Positions 9,220-19,245 of a DNA stretch of 26,496 nt are shown piece by piece (positions within the stretch are counted from its first letter, which is position 1; each line of letters opens with the position of its first letter). The notes under the pieces are model-generated. The model saw only the letters and a program-made list of their open reading frames with translations, was not told the origin of the DNA and searched no databases. A program made the position numbers and the translations under genes. The stretch is from Synura sp. LO234KE (taxonomy: Eukaryota; Sar; Synurophyceae; Synurales; Mallomonadaceae): assembly GCA_015143735.1 (NCBI GenBank), contig VKHC01000018.1, positions 2,218-28,713 of the forward strand, in the 5' to 3' direction.

Positions 9220-10215
9220 CTACAATGATTCTTTTGGGGGAGCTAACAAAGTTTGAGAATCACGAGGTTCCCAGCATATCATTGTGTTGCACATATACCC
9301 TATCAAAAATAAAAAACATATTATAAATAGTTATTTGAAGTATCGTAAAACAAAATTTAAGAGTGCATACCGCAGTTTTTGTTACTAGAATAATAGCAAT
9401 AAAAAACATCGTATCCAAATAATATAGGATTAATATTATCTTGACCCTCTATTCGCCAACTTGAGCCAAAAAATATTGACCTGTTGCGCATCCGGTTAAT
9501 TATATCACCACCTCTTTCCTCAAACACAGTCATGGATATGCAGGAAGCTTCCAGCTGAATACTTTCAAAAGAACAGATACGATTTGAAAACCACCACTGC
9601 ATATATTTTACATTAATGACTTACATTTTAGAGTTTAAGTGGGCATCCCTAAGTACTCGTCCGATTTCTGCAGTAGTCTTTGGCCCGCTATAAACCTTAT
9701 TTATGGAAAGCTTTTACTCAATTCACTCTCACCCATTATAAGCTCCCCCGCATCAAATGGTTCTTCGTCCGTGTGAATTCGAGTGTCTTGTTCGTCATCC
9801 AACTCACAAGGTAAGTCAAAGTCTGGATCGTCTTGCCCTCCTTTAGCTTCCATTTTACTGAGAAGTTTTGCACGTGCTATTAAGTCCAAATAGTGCAAAG
9901 CACACAGTTTCTGGGTACTACTCGCAGATAAATCCTTACTGTCAAAGATCACATCACATTGTGAAAGCCACACCTAATTGAATTCTGTGTATTACGTTCT
10001 GATTCTTTTGATTCATCAATATGCAATCCATCAACATTAAATTCAATAACTTTAGGGGCAAAAAAGAGCCCTTTGATCATCCCCAGCACTCTCAGCTATA
10101 TTCGCGGGCAACGATTTCTCCAATGCCGATTCCTCAATTGTATCATTAACTTGTGCTCCATCTGCAAACCTAGTATCATGTATAAGTTCTGAATAATCTA
10201 CTTCCAACGGCCCTC
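9220..10215 (-). CDS. Unknown multi-exon gene with micro-introns, 5' end unresolved
   Basis: Six phase-consistent exons can be linked: up to 10090 (entry acceptor perhaps at 10201), 10049-9974, 9938-9733, 9667-9625, 9561-9371 and 9299-9220 (TAG stop). Introns are 40, 35, 65, 63 and 71 bp. The 40-bp one has a CTCTTTTTTGCCCC tract before its AG; the 65-bp one starts GTGAGA and the 63-bp one GTAAGT. The joined frames give an acidic first half (DDPDFDLPCELDDEQD) and a second half with many Cys, Trp and Tyr residues (YVFYCYY-like, then CNTMICWEPRD). No domain is recognised. No in-frame ATG occurs in the first exon seen, so a start exon must lie upstream beyond about 10215. It is followed 122 bp later, in tandem, by the coiled-coil gene. 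Without splice modelling the region looks frameshifted; with it, the gene is open to its stop. Confidence 0.5.
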
Positions 10216-10249
10216 CTTTTTAATACCCTTGTTCTTGACCTTTTTTTAG

Positions 10250-10424
10250 ACAAGTAGCAGATAAATGGAAAAACAAAGACGGCGCTGCAGAGTGTCTTTA
10301 TGGAGAAGTGGTAAGCTTTAACGCGAAGTCCAAAAAATATCTTGTTAAATTTAAAACCGGTGATGAAAATCCGGTTCCGTGGGAATATAGTGCTTCTGAA
10401 ATTCTTAAAGTCATTCTTGATTAA
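10250..10424 (+). CDS. Orphan terminal exon encoding a Tudor-like domain
   Basis: After a strong acceptor (a T-rich tract ending TTTTTTTAG at 10249), the frame reads QVADKWKNKDG, GEVVSFNAKSKKYLVKF, GDENPVPWEYSASEIL and stops at TAA 10422. The pattern YGEVVSFNAKSKKYLVKFxxGDExxxWEY is that of small Tudor/chromo-barrel-like domains that pass from a strand rich in aromatics to a D-E-x-x-W turn. It has no ATG in frame, so it should be the last exon of a plus-strand gene. I see no coding signal upstream on this strand, and the minus-strand gene occupies that place. It may be a remnant of a deleted or inverted gene. A GTAAGC inside the exon is not needed as a donor, because the domain continues through it. 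Confidence 0.5.
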
Positions 10425-10855
10425 AACAGGAATAATTAAGTTGTGCTGTTTTCTGTCACCAGTTTAACTAACCTCAAAATCGAATCCTAAAAATATACAC
10501 AACAAATCCGAAAATAGTGCCAAAATATCATTTTTATATCCTTATAAAATTGTAAACTAAGTACGTTTGTTCCCTAAATTACACTTCAATCAATTTATAT
10601 CACATTGAAAAGTGTAATCATACACTTTAAAACTTTCCTTGCACCAAACATTGAAGTTGAAGTTGAACTTCAACTTCAAAAACAAGTTGAAGTTTCGGGA
10701 AAACAGCATCGCATAATATTATGTCATACCTAATTTCATGCGAAATCACCTAAAAAACGTGAAAAATTAGGTTTCAAGCTTTGAATAGACGTATAACTTG
10801 AGAAATTGCACTAAAACCGTTTCACTCACACAGTAAAAGTGTGAAAACTTACAGT
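10425..10855. other. AT-rich spacer with several inverted repeats
   Basis: No gene is seen. Three inverted repeats follow one another: AAAGTGTA/TACACTTT at 10609-10628, a 12-bp stem at 10651-10679, and ACCTAATTT/AAATTAGGT with arms at 10728-10736 and 10764-10772. The perfect palindrome CATAATATTATG lies at about 10712-10723. Confidence 0.5.
10651..10679. repeat. Perfect 12-bp stem-loop
   Basis: TTGAAGTTGAAG (10651-10662) pairs exactly with CTTCAACTTCAA (10668-10679) around a 5-base loop. The arms are themselves two copies of TTGAAG, and AAGTTGAAGTTT follows soon after, so the hairpin may come from a short GAAGTT repeat that flipped. Confidence 0.8.
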
Positions 10856-11068
10856 ATGAATTTTCTTCCAGCCCTAAGTGATTCAGGACTATTCAAGCTG
10901 TCCTTATATATTGCAAAATACGTATTAGTTCCAACTCGAAGCGTTTTTTCTAAATCGTCACCGATCAAAAGAATTTTTACTTTGAAAAATGTTCCAAAAA
11001 AGGACACACGTCTTCCAAATAATTTGGCGAATGACTTATTGGAGAAGTTACGAAGTTGCATGTTGGCC
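10856..11068 (+). pseudogene. ORF start interrupted by LINE copy 2
   Basis: An open frame begins at ATG 10856 (MNFLPALSDSGLFKL) and reads about 71 residues, ending near LPNNLANDLLEKLRSCMLAR, before entering the 3' end of the LINE at about 11068-11072. The LP-x2-L-x3-LLEKLRS pattern resembles the first helices of an F-box or LRR-type protein, but this is weak. If real, the gene was broken by the LINE. The antisense frame is also open over much of this stretch, so strand choice is uncertain. Confidence 0.25.
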
Positions 11069-11071
11069 AGG

Positions 11072-14000
11072 TCATACTCTGAGTACAGACCCGGTGAGTG
11101 CCCTCGATAGTCGATGTGCCACTTGGAGCCTTTGGGAACATCATCTGCCCAGGGTCGAACCGAGGGCTCAAAGGCACGTGAGCTCGCTCCAACCAGATTC
11201 CGGCACGAAGTTGATTAAGTTGACGTACCAGCCGGAGGAACAGTGCATCTGCCTCGCGAACAGTGGGGTTGGGAAGGTTTTGATAGATTGGGTATAGACT
11301 AAGTCGATGGGAGAGGGTCAAGTCGCCTAGTGCTATTCTGTACTTTCTTATTGGTACAGCTGGGTAGAGTTCTTCTTGAGGATCCCCTCCAAAAGCCGTG
11401 CACGGGTGTCAGCAAAAGGGGATGTGGACATTCCCGATAGATGTGTTTGTAGGAGTCCATGGAGACAAGACAGAGTTTGCAGTGCCCTTCCAGCCGCCAC
11501 GCCTCAGAGTCCACGACCAAGTGCTTGATGCGATTACTCCCCACACTACAGTGTCGACGTTCCAGGTGTCGTATCCGGTGACCAGAAGGTTGTTGAATCG
11601 TCGCTTCAGGGAAGCACTGAACTCGTGCACTAAGGCAAAACGTGTTGTCATTTCAGTAGGGCAGTGCGCCCCTAGATTGACGACTGAGGTCTCGGTCTGC
11701 AAGGAATATTATATCCGGCGAGAAGCACCGGTTACCGTGCCGATGAGGGAAAGAATCAACAACGCTTCAAAGAGTCTATCATACGGAAGCCATTCCAAGT
11801 AGCTCCGTGGTGAGCAGGAGAAACAGGCTGCGCTATTCGTGTCGCACAGGGGTGGGATAGAGGCACTCCGGACGCCATATAGACTGACCCAGAAGCTCCC
11901 TGCCTTGGACAATTTCCATGACGACTGAATGGCGGCCTTCCGCGAGTGTGGGGAGTAGGCCTTAAAGCTTATGTTGATTCCCGCAAGGTACGTGGATTCG
12001 TCGCTGGAGGGAAGACTGCGTGATGTGTTTTGAAGGGGTTTTGGCAGTGCCGCAGAGCCTTTGAAGGATGGATTCGTGGGGCACATAGACGTTTGCATCT
12101 GTGTCACGGTAGTCAGCGACGGCTCGATGAATGAGCGCATATAGAGCAGCGTGCGGTAAGAGTGGACAGTCACTGGTGTAGCGCTGAGAATGGACCAATG
12201 CCACCCATCATAGGGTGGAAGTCGGCGGTGAGGGCAGTTTGCACAGTGAAGAAATGGTGACCAACAACGACATCACAAGGGAGAGAGGGGTCACTTTCCC
12301 TTTCATCGGCGGATGTTTCGAGGGGAGGAAGAGAGGCCTCCCTAACCCAGGGCGTGAGTGTCCTGGAAATGCTGGTGACGAGACAGCTCTTCCGGACAAG
12401 TCGGCGGTCTTGTCGGCGGGTTTTAGACCGAAAGGCTGCAGAGTTGGGCGGGATAACTGAGGGAGTCGCGATTCGCAGTGAAGTGGGAAGAGATCCGCGT
12501 GTGTGTGGGTGGTGCAGGACGGACATTGGGAGAGGAGCGAATTGGTGACCCCTTGTTCTATCGTTAAGGCCTCAAGGGTCCAGGAGTAAACGTCAACGGT
12601 GGGTACCGCGCCAGGGGCCGAAGGATGCAAGAACGTGCCACACTTGCTCAACCTCAAGGGGGATAGGGAGTAGAGGTGGTGGAACGGGGGGAGAATGTTG
12701 GTGAGCCACGAGGGTAGAACCGGGGTGTCGGTCCACAGTGTACGAGAGTAGCTGGCATCCAGGGTAAGCAGGTCGTGCTGAGATTGAAGCTCTCCTGATG
12801 TAGAAACTTGAGTTGGTAGTGGGCGAGACCAGCCCTCCAGGTCGGGGCCAGTAGACAATCACAGGCAGGGTCAGATGGTGGTGGTGTGCCTGTAGCGAGA
12901 ACACTGTTCCCCTCGAGGGAGTACTCAATGAGGCTAGAGATCCAGTACCCCGGACGGACCTTGGACAGGGAAATGGTGCCATCTGGGAGTGAGGTGGAGC
13001 CACGTCGCATGATGGAGTCGGCAGCCCAGCGTGTGTAGTGGTCCCCATATGCTGTCGGATTCGTTCCAGTAGCGCAGATTCCGGTCTTGGATGATGTTGG
13101 AAAGTCGCGGGAATCCGCGCCTACCAGAAGAAGTGGGTTGGAAGAGCGATTCGTGTTGGGAGAGGCTAGCATGTTCTTGGAAATCCGATCATTGTATTCC
13201 TGGGCGAAGAGGATGTCAAGGCGCTTTGTGTCGTCCAGGGACCATTGGGAGACGCCCCCGTAGTAGGCGACCTTGGCAACCCCGGATCTCTCCAGAAAGA
13301 GATGAACTTGCCGGATGATGGCGTGAAGTTCCTTGGTGATGAGGGCAAGTTGGGTTCCGTCGGCTGACGCGGTGGTGTCATACCAAGCCCCCAGACTTTT
13401 GAAGCAGTGTTCATACTTGAAGGGCACCCAAGGGGGTCGCCAGAAGGAGCTGTAGATCCAGAGACCACTTCCTGGTAGGTGTCTTGTTGTCCACTGACGT
13501 GATACGTGCGAAGTTTGTGTTCTGCTATGCGTATGCCGGTGACCGCAGCGAATTCAGAGACGAGTCCAGCTTTCCGTTTGAGTTGTGCAAGAGTGGCTGC
13601 AAATGACTGGAGGTCTTCCGCGAAGTAGACGTCTGGTGCAGCGTATTGTTCTCCGTTGGCTTTCCAGAGTCGAAAGCCGCGCTAGTGATTGTCTTCTTCA
13701 AGTACCGATGGGAGGAGGATGTCAAAGACAGCAACCCAGGTGAGGGGGCTACTGACATCTCCTTGCCCACAGCCTATTTCCGCGTTGAAGTCCAGTCGCT
13801 CAAGCCCCGAGATCCCGTCTTTCAGCCAACAGGAGAATGAGTGTCCGGTGCGAACGATAGTGTAATTGTTAAGAATGAGCCAATTTGCGAGCTGTTCGGG
13901 CACCCCCAGACGTCGCCAGGCCAGGCGAATGAGCCATTTCCCAATGGAGTCAAATGCCTTGCAAATGTCCCAGCTGGATCCGTAGAGAGAGCGATTCTCG

Positions 14001-15560
14001 CGAAGGCTGCCTCTATTTCTTTAACTACTTGAAGTTTGGGCGTGTTGGGTGGCGCGAAGGACGCGGTGCTTGAGGAGAACCTTGGCGATGTTCCCCATGA
14101 CGGGTGTGGTCCAGACTTTCCGGAAGACGTCGATAGGCATGATGGGCCGGAGATCATCGACAGGAGTGGTCCCGCCTTTTTTCAATAGGGGAACGAGCCA
14201 CCTCCATTTCCATCCGGTGGGGATATGTTGAAGCCACTAGAAGCCTGCAATACTTTCATACGCCAATTGTTTCCACTCGTGGGCTACATATTGACTGTGT
14301 GGTAATTGTTCCCCGTCGGTCCACCCGCAGTGCCCCCCATTCCATCATAAGACAAGCCTCAAAATCTGAGAAGGAAGGGGCTTGAAGATGGAGGGACGAA
14401 AATTCCTGGCTGCTCAACTAATTCACGCTTCTTAACTGTGGTGAGAGCTTTCCGAAGTCGTTTGAGAATCGATGTTTCTTCGTAGTCCGGAATATGGTGT
14501 TGGGCACAGAGACCACGAAAGTTGGGCCAGGATTGAAGAGTGGCCCATGTGTGGGGGAGGAGGAATCTGGGCCATCCGGGGGGGGGAAGAACAGGAGAAC
14601 ACAATGCGGAAGTAGTTCTGGGGGACCGAGTGGAGCTCCGCCGTAGTGGAAGGGTACCAACCTGGGTCTCCCGTGATTGGGTGGGTGCATTGGACGTCCT
14701 CCACGGCGGAGGCGTTCATGTCCCCCGTGCCCAGAATGGAACTGAAGGCCAATCGCCATTTGCCTTGTTTGCGGGCAGCGTCAATTCTCGCCCGGGTCCC
14801 TGACACATTGATCGACCATTCCGTCCTCTTTTGCGACCGGGGGCATCGCGCTTGATGAGGCAGAGGTCGACAAAGCACCGCTGGCGGACGGAATGGGTAT
14901 TGGCAAAGTTGATAGATCTCCAGTCCCCAACCGAGGTACCGAGGGTCCAGACCTTCGGGCCAATAGATAACTGCCCCCGCAACGTGGGCCAGTGCATGGA
15001 TTTGACTTGATTTTTCCACGTGGTGGTGACCTGAATGATGCCGGCCTCACGTTTCTCTGGAGTGTCCCATCTGCTCGTACTACCCAGTTCCCCGTTCCTA
15101 TGTTGGTCTGGATTCTGTGGAGCATGGACATTTGAGCTTTGAGGGAGGCCATGAACGGGCTCCAGCCATCCTTGTGTGGGCTCCGGACCTTCCACTTGAG
15201 CTTGGAGCGGTTGGGTAGTGAGGAAGCGGAGACCGCCAGAACAGTGGAGAAAACCCGTTGACACTCTGCTTCGTCTGCCTCCAGCGGGAGTTCTGGCGTT
15301 GGGTGGCCAAGCATGTTGTACTGAAAATCAGTGATGGAGTAAAAGTCGTGTTTGACATTGTTCCGGGGGAACTGGAGGCCACCTTTGACAGAGGAGTGGT
15401 GAAGGCGTCTGAATGGAGGGGCCGAGAGAGAGAGAACGACTGGGCGATGATCCGATATGTTGATCCAGAAGTCACTGCGGTCAATCGAAAGAGCAATTTG
15501 TCTGATCTGCGCAGAGCCCTTCGTAAGGACAATGAGACCTTTTACTGTTTGAAGTCTGTT
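11072..15560 (-). mobile_element. 5'-truncated, decayed non-LTR retrotransposon (LINE), copy 2
   Basis: On the minus strand, in order: the end of an APE-type endonuclease (INISDHRPVVLSL, near 15455-15415); a long linker; reverse transcriptase motif A as DICKAFDS (about 13946-13969); motif B as GQGDVSSPLTW (about 13740-13774); motif C as YFAEDL (about 13607-13627); the thumb-side LGAWYDTT; and a C-terminal zinc knuckle C-x2-C-x8-H-x4-C (CKLCLVSMDSYK, H, IYREC) near 11430-11480. The element uses target-primed reverse transcription when alive; this one is dead. It starts inside the endonuclease, has an in-frame stop before motif A, several frame changes, and the first catalytic Asp of the usual F/Y-x-D-D box appears as Glu. 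The GC-rich composition differs from the flanks. The domain order fits Tad/L1/R1-type LINEs; the exact clade is not decided. Confidence 0.85.
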
Positions 15561-15889
15561 TCCCCTACGTCTTTGAATACTCGTATAACGCACTTGCGCA
15601 ACTGATGAATATCTCCTTTGGCTAAACTGACATTCGGCGATTGAAGGTTTGATTGAAGGAACAAAGTTGATTATTAGATTTTTAGCTTTGGTGAAGGGCG
15701 CAATGAGGAAGTACGAGATTTATTTTGTTCCTATAGCGAATATATTGATATTTTTTTAGGTGGTTCCAAGGATGCACTTACAAAGCTATACAGAACCTAC
15801 CAGAGCATTTCTTAGATCAATAGTCTTGAAAATATTGCCTTTGGCACAAATTTAATCAATCCTTCTTCTCGGGAAATGATTCCTTAAAC
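15561..15889. other. Spacer after LINE 5' end
   Basis: No clear feature is seen. Short plus-strand segments near 15560-15640 (TSLNTRITHLRN, then ISPLAKLTF) vaguely resemble leucine-rich repeats but contain stops. They could be the remainder of a gene split by the LINE, and I could not connect them to the ORF at 10856. Confidence 0.3.
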
Positions 15890-16480
15890 CATATGCATGA
15901 TAGTTCTTGTGAGCGCCGTTGATCCAAGTGGTGTTACGCCAAGTTCATCTACGTCGGAATCCGTAATAGTAGCCGCTGCTTGCTGTCTGATCAGATATGA
16001 ATCTTAGACTTTCCCATTGTCGATAGAGTCTTGAGCTCGGCCAATTTACAAGATTTTTTCCAAGCTGCAAGATTTCGAGTGCCCTGTAGTTCTCCGTACT
16101 GCACTTGCACATACTTACATTGACGAATCAGAGGATGAGCTGCACTCGTTACTCTCGGCCATGGATTTCTCCATGAACTCGTATTTGTTCATCATGATTC
16201 AGAGAAGCTCAAGTTGTCCGTAATAGTTCAATCACGCTCTAATTATGTGAAATGTAACCACTACCAAACTGGAAAGGTTCGTAGGCTGTTACTCTGGTTC
16301 TCTAGAGTTTCGATAATTCCTAGAGCCAAGAAAGGAAGAGGTTTAAGTCCTACGAATTGGTCTATAGTGGCAACGCTATACTCATCATTTATCTCATCGT
16401 GACTGTTATTCGTCCGCGCGGTCAAAATATCATGAACAGACGTCGCTTGAATCAGGCAGGCATGGAGAGGCAAAAATTAC
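15890..16480. pseudogene. Decayed dispersed coding repeat, copy B, internally inverted
   Basis: From 15890 to about 16255 the plus strand matches the minus strand of copy A (6430 to about 6050): GVTPSSSTS, DESEDELHSLLSAMDFS, YLFIMIQRSSSCP. From about 16261 to 16480 the match switches strand: now the minus strand carries the last piece, SVHDILTARTNNS and GLKPLPFLALGIIE. Copy B therefore lacks the middle of the third segment and has its last about 220 bp inverted. The minus-strand piece stays open for 70 codons (16473-16261), and the conserved peptide shows that this is the real reading frame of that part. Confidence 0.55.
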
Positions 16481-17050
16481 TAATATTTGGATAAGATCCG
16501 AAGTACACTTATCATCCATAGTCAAATCACATCAAATACGCATTATGCAGGTCACAAATATAGATAAAAAGCAAATTGCCGTTTGAGGACGATTTTCTTG
16601 AAATATATAATTAGCGTCCATTACAGCGAGTGAGAAAAACAGGGTGTTGGTGTTGAATATCACGTCAAACTTTCGTTCTTCATCAATATAGTTCCGTTTT
16701 ACTTTTATTCAATTTCTCAGAATGCTCTATGTTTGTAGTGATCCCAGAATAAATTTTTCATGGAGCTTCTCCCGTTGTTGTTGAACGAATGAATTCATAG
16801 AATAAAGTTGAACCCGGATATTGACGAAATCGACAACTTGCACCAGTGATGTTTTTCAAGATGATATACCTAACCATTCTAGCATCATATCGCGTTAATA
16901 AACTGATATATTTGTATTTTAGCACAGCACATGACCTTTATCCGTCTCCTGACATGATGATAGCCCCTCCCGGTAGTAACGACCGACAATTAACACTCAA
17001 AAAATCCCCCTAGAGCGCATTTAGGGAAAGAGATCTCCTATTGAATAATC
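16481..17050. other. AT-rich spacer, nothing recognised
   Basis: No open frame with gene-like content, repeats or RNA gene was seen on either strand. Confidence 0.4.
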
Positions 17051-18216
17051 TGTAAACTCTCTAAGCAGCAGTACCGCGGCGACCGCGTAGAGGGCTCAAT
17101 GACCGAGTTGAGAGCTCCGGTGACTGTACCCGGAGAGCTGTTAAAGCATGCCGTTGTCCCTTGCTAGAGCGAGGGGAACCTCCACCCATGCTGACGCATC
17201 TAAATGCGGAGAGATGCGCATTGGGGTGGTGTATCGAGCGCAATCGACATAAGAATGTAGAGAAGCGACAAGATGTGAGACGAAATAAGTAAGTGGGTAG
17301 AAGACTGAGCGGCACCTGAAAAGCGGAATGTTCGTAAAAATAACATCTACTGCTGAGGATATGCTACTTTTCAATAGAAACCGGGCGAGTACGCAAGAGG
17401 GCGGGTGCCGCCGGCAATAGCTGGGAGAGCCGGCGATATTCCGTTACGTCCATCGCACGGGGCGGCTTGAAGGCTATCCAGCGGAGGTGGGCCTGCCATG
17501 GCACCAGGTAGGCAGGCAAGCAGGAGGCGCTCCTTGTTTGGGTGCCTGAGGCCCGAGTCCAGGGCTTGCCATGCCTCTTCCCCATGGGATACGAGTTCGG
17601 TTCACAATAGGGGTTCATTACGTCATCCCATTGCACTTGACCATATGGCTAAAAGATGTCCTCATGGAGATCCATGTGCTTCAAGGAGAAGTGTCCCAGC
17701 CACCCGCTAGAGCACTGACGTGGATCTGCCGCAATGAAGCGGAGCGCAGCAAGAAGATTGTCTTCTTGCCCATTGTAGCTTCCTCTATGTAGTATGGTTG
17801 GAAAGATACTGGAAGCATGGTGGTAAGGATGTGCTCCACCAGAGACTCGAGGCAAATGCGCATATATAGGCTGGAGAAGTCGTCCTTGAGCTCGAACCTG
17901 GTGGAGGTGACCTTATAGACGAAACTGCTAAGCTACCCACCTTGGGCGTAGATGACCTAAGAGGAGTTGTCGTATTCGTTGTCAAACCGCTGGGAGTGAC
18001 TATCTTCTGAAGGTATAACCAAACTTCCTGTGGTTCGATTGTTGGGTTTGATTTCGAGTTGAAGCTGTCGATATTCCAAGTCTTAGGCAACCTAAATTTC
18101 AACGGTTTAAATGACGATGATTGAAGACCTTCTTGGCGAATTCTGAGTCGAAACCTCTCAGAACTGAAGTAGAAAGAAAAATCTATGGTCATGTGAATCA
18201 GGACAAATGCCGCCAC
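17051..18216 (-). pseudogene. GC-richer degenerate coding debris
   Basis: Composition rises in GC compared with both flanks. On the minus strand several open frames abut in different phases. One begins near 18216 and runs through EVWLYLQKIVTPSGL; the next holds FELKDDFSSLYMRICLESL, EHILTTMLPVSF and MGKKTIFLLRSASLR; the last holds WQAHLRWIAFKPPRAMDV. The pieces read like one protein broken by frame changes and at least one stop (after LHEDIF). No catalytic motif is visible. It could be a gag-like or other retroelement remnant; the family is unknown. Confidence 0.35.
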
Positions 18217-19245
18217 ATGTTTTGAAACTAGAAATCAGGACAAACGCCGCCACACGTTTTAAAACTAGAATGCATAATTTACCAAGCTAGAAATGATCCA
18301 GACAACAAAGTTGATTTAGTTACCACCAGTACTAGCTATAAGAAGAAGAATCAATTTTTACAATTTTTTCTGGCACACTATTAGCTCTCCATGAAAGTTA
18401 TTAATGTACTATCATGTTATATTCCTAGTTTCTTTTCACAATCCTCCATACAAAGTAGTTAAAGTGATCACGTATTTTGAAAAAAGTCGCCAGACTTCCC
18501 TCCACGTCGTAAGTTGGTGCGTGGAGGAGTGTCCTCCATGATCTTACCTTGACTGGAGGGTTTCAGGCACCAGCTGCTGAGTGAGGATCCACATCAGCTG
18601 CTGGAGGAATTCTTGTGTAGCTAGGGCGGCTGCATTCTGCAGAACACAGCTATAGACACTCACCGTCGCTGGACCTTGGCAACTCTTTATACCGAACCAG
18701 AGGCGCTCAACAAATTATCGACCACGCTGCCATTGTGAATGTATACTTATGAGGACTTCTTCAGACGATGCGGTAATTAGTATTACAATGCCATCAACTA
18801 TACAAAATCAACAAAATATTCGTAATAGAAGAGATCGGGGACGATCTCTTGCGTAGGTATGAGGTATTTGGTATTGCCGTAATAGCATCATCCCTCCTGT
18901 CTGAGGCATGTGACGAAGCCGCGATACTCTTCGCCTCTGGAAAGTTCAAAGTTAAACTGAGCAACACATTTTCGTTATACAAAATATAGGAAAAACAACA
19001 ACACAACACGCGAATTCTAAATAGGATCTCATTCCTAAGGATTAGCGTCAACTCAATTTAGAGCCTTCAGACAAGCCCTTCTTCTCCTGTCTGATAATAT
19101 TTTGACTGCACTGTGCCGTACAGCGGTGGAGGGTTAAAGTCGATCTTCGGGGGAGGAGCGTGCACCTTTTGCTGTTTCTGAGGCACCGTGACATGCAGGC
19201 GGAGGGACAGGGTGAGGGATGCACATCGGAATAGTAACCCCTATA
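18217..19245. other. Intergenic region with short inverted repeats
   Basis: This is the 3' flank of the armadillo-type gene. CCTCCACG (18499-18506) pairs with CGTGGAGG (18520-18527). The words CAGCTGCTG and GTCTGA recur nearby. A 13-bp near-identical phrase, GGACAAA(T/C)GCCGCC plus CA(T/C)G, occurs twice at about 18200 and 18238 in a 38-bp direct repeat with TTTTGAAACTAGAA-like ends. No gene is seen; the 85-codon frame at 19051-18794 has no support. Confidence 0.4.

Noticed and set aside
9597-9624. A 28-bp intron (GTAAGT to TGCAG)
   Set aside because: Its length does not keep phase; the 63-bp version ending at GAAAG (9562) does.
9957-10424. Homopolymer frameshift (six T on the minus strand near 10065) as proof of a pseudogene
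   Set aside because: A 40-bp intron 10089-10050 with a pyrimidine tract spans exactly this point and restores phase, so the frameshift explanation is not needed.
12208-13427. Long overlapping open frames in several phases on the minus strand, and plus-strand frames over the same bases
   Set aside because: They are pieces of the decayed LINE read in shifting frames, or shadows of it; GC-rich sequence keeps wrong frames open. They are not separate genes.
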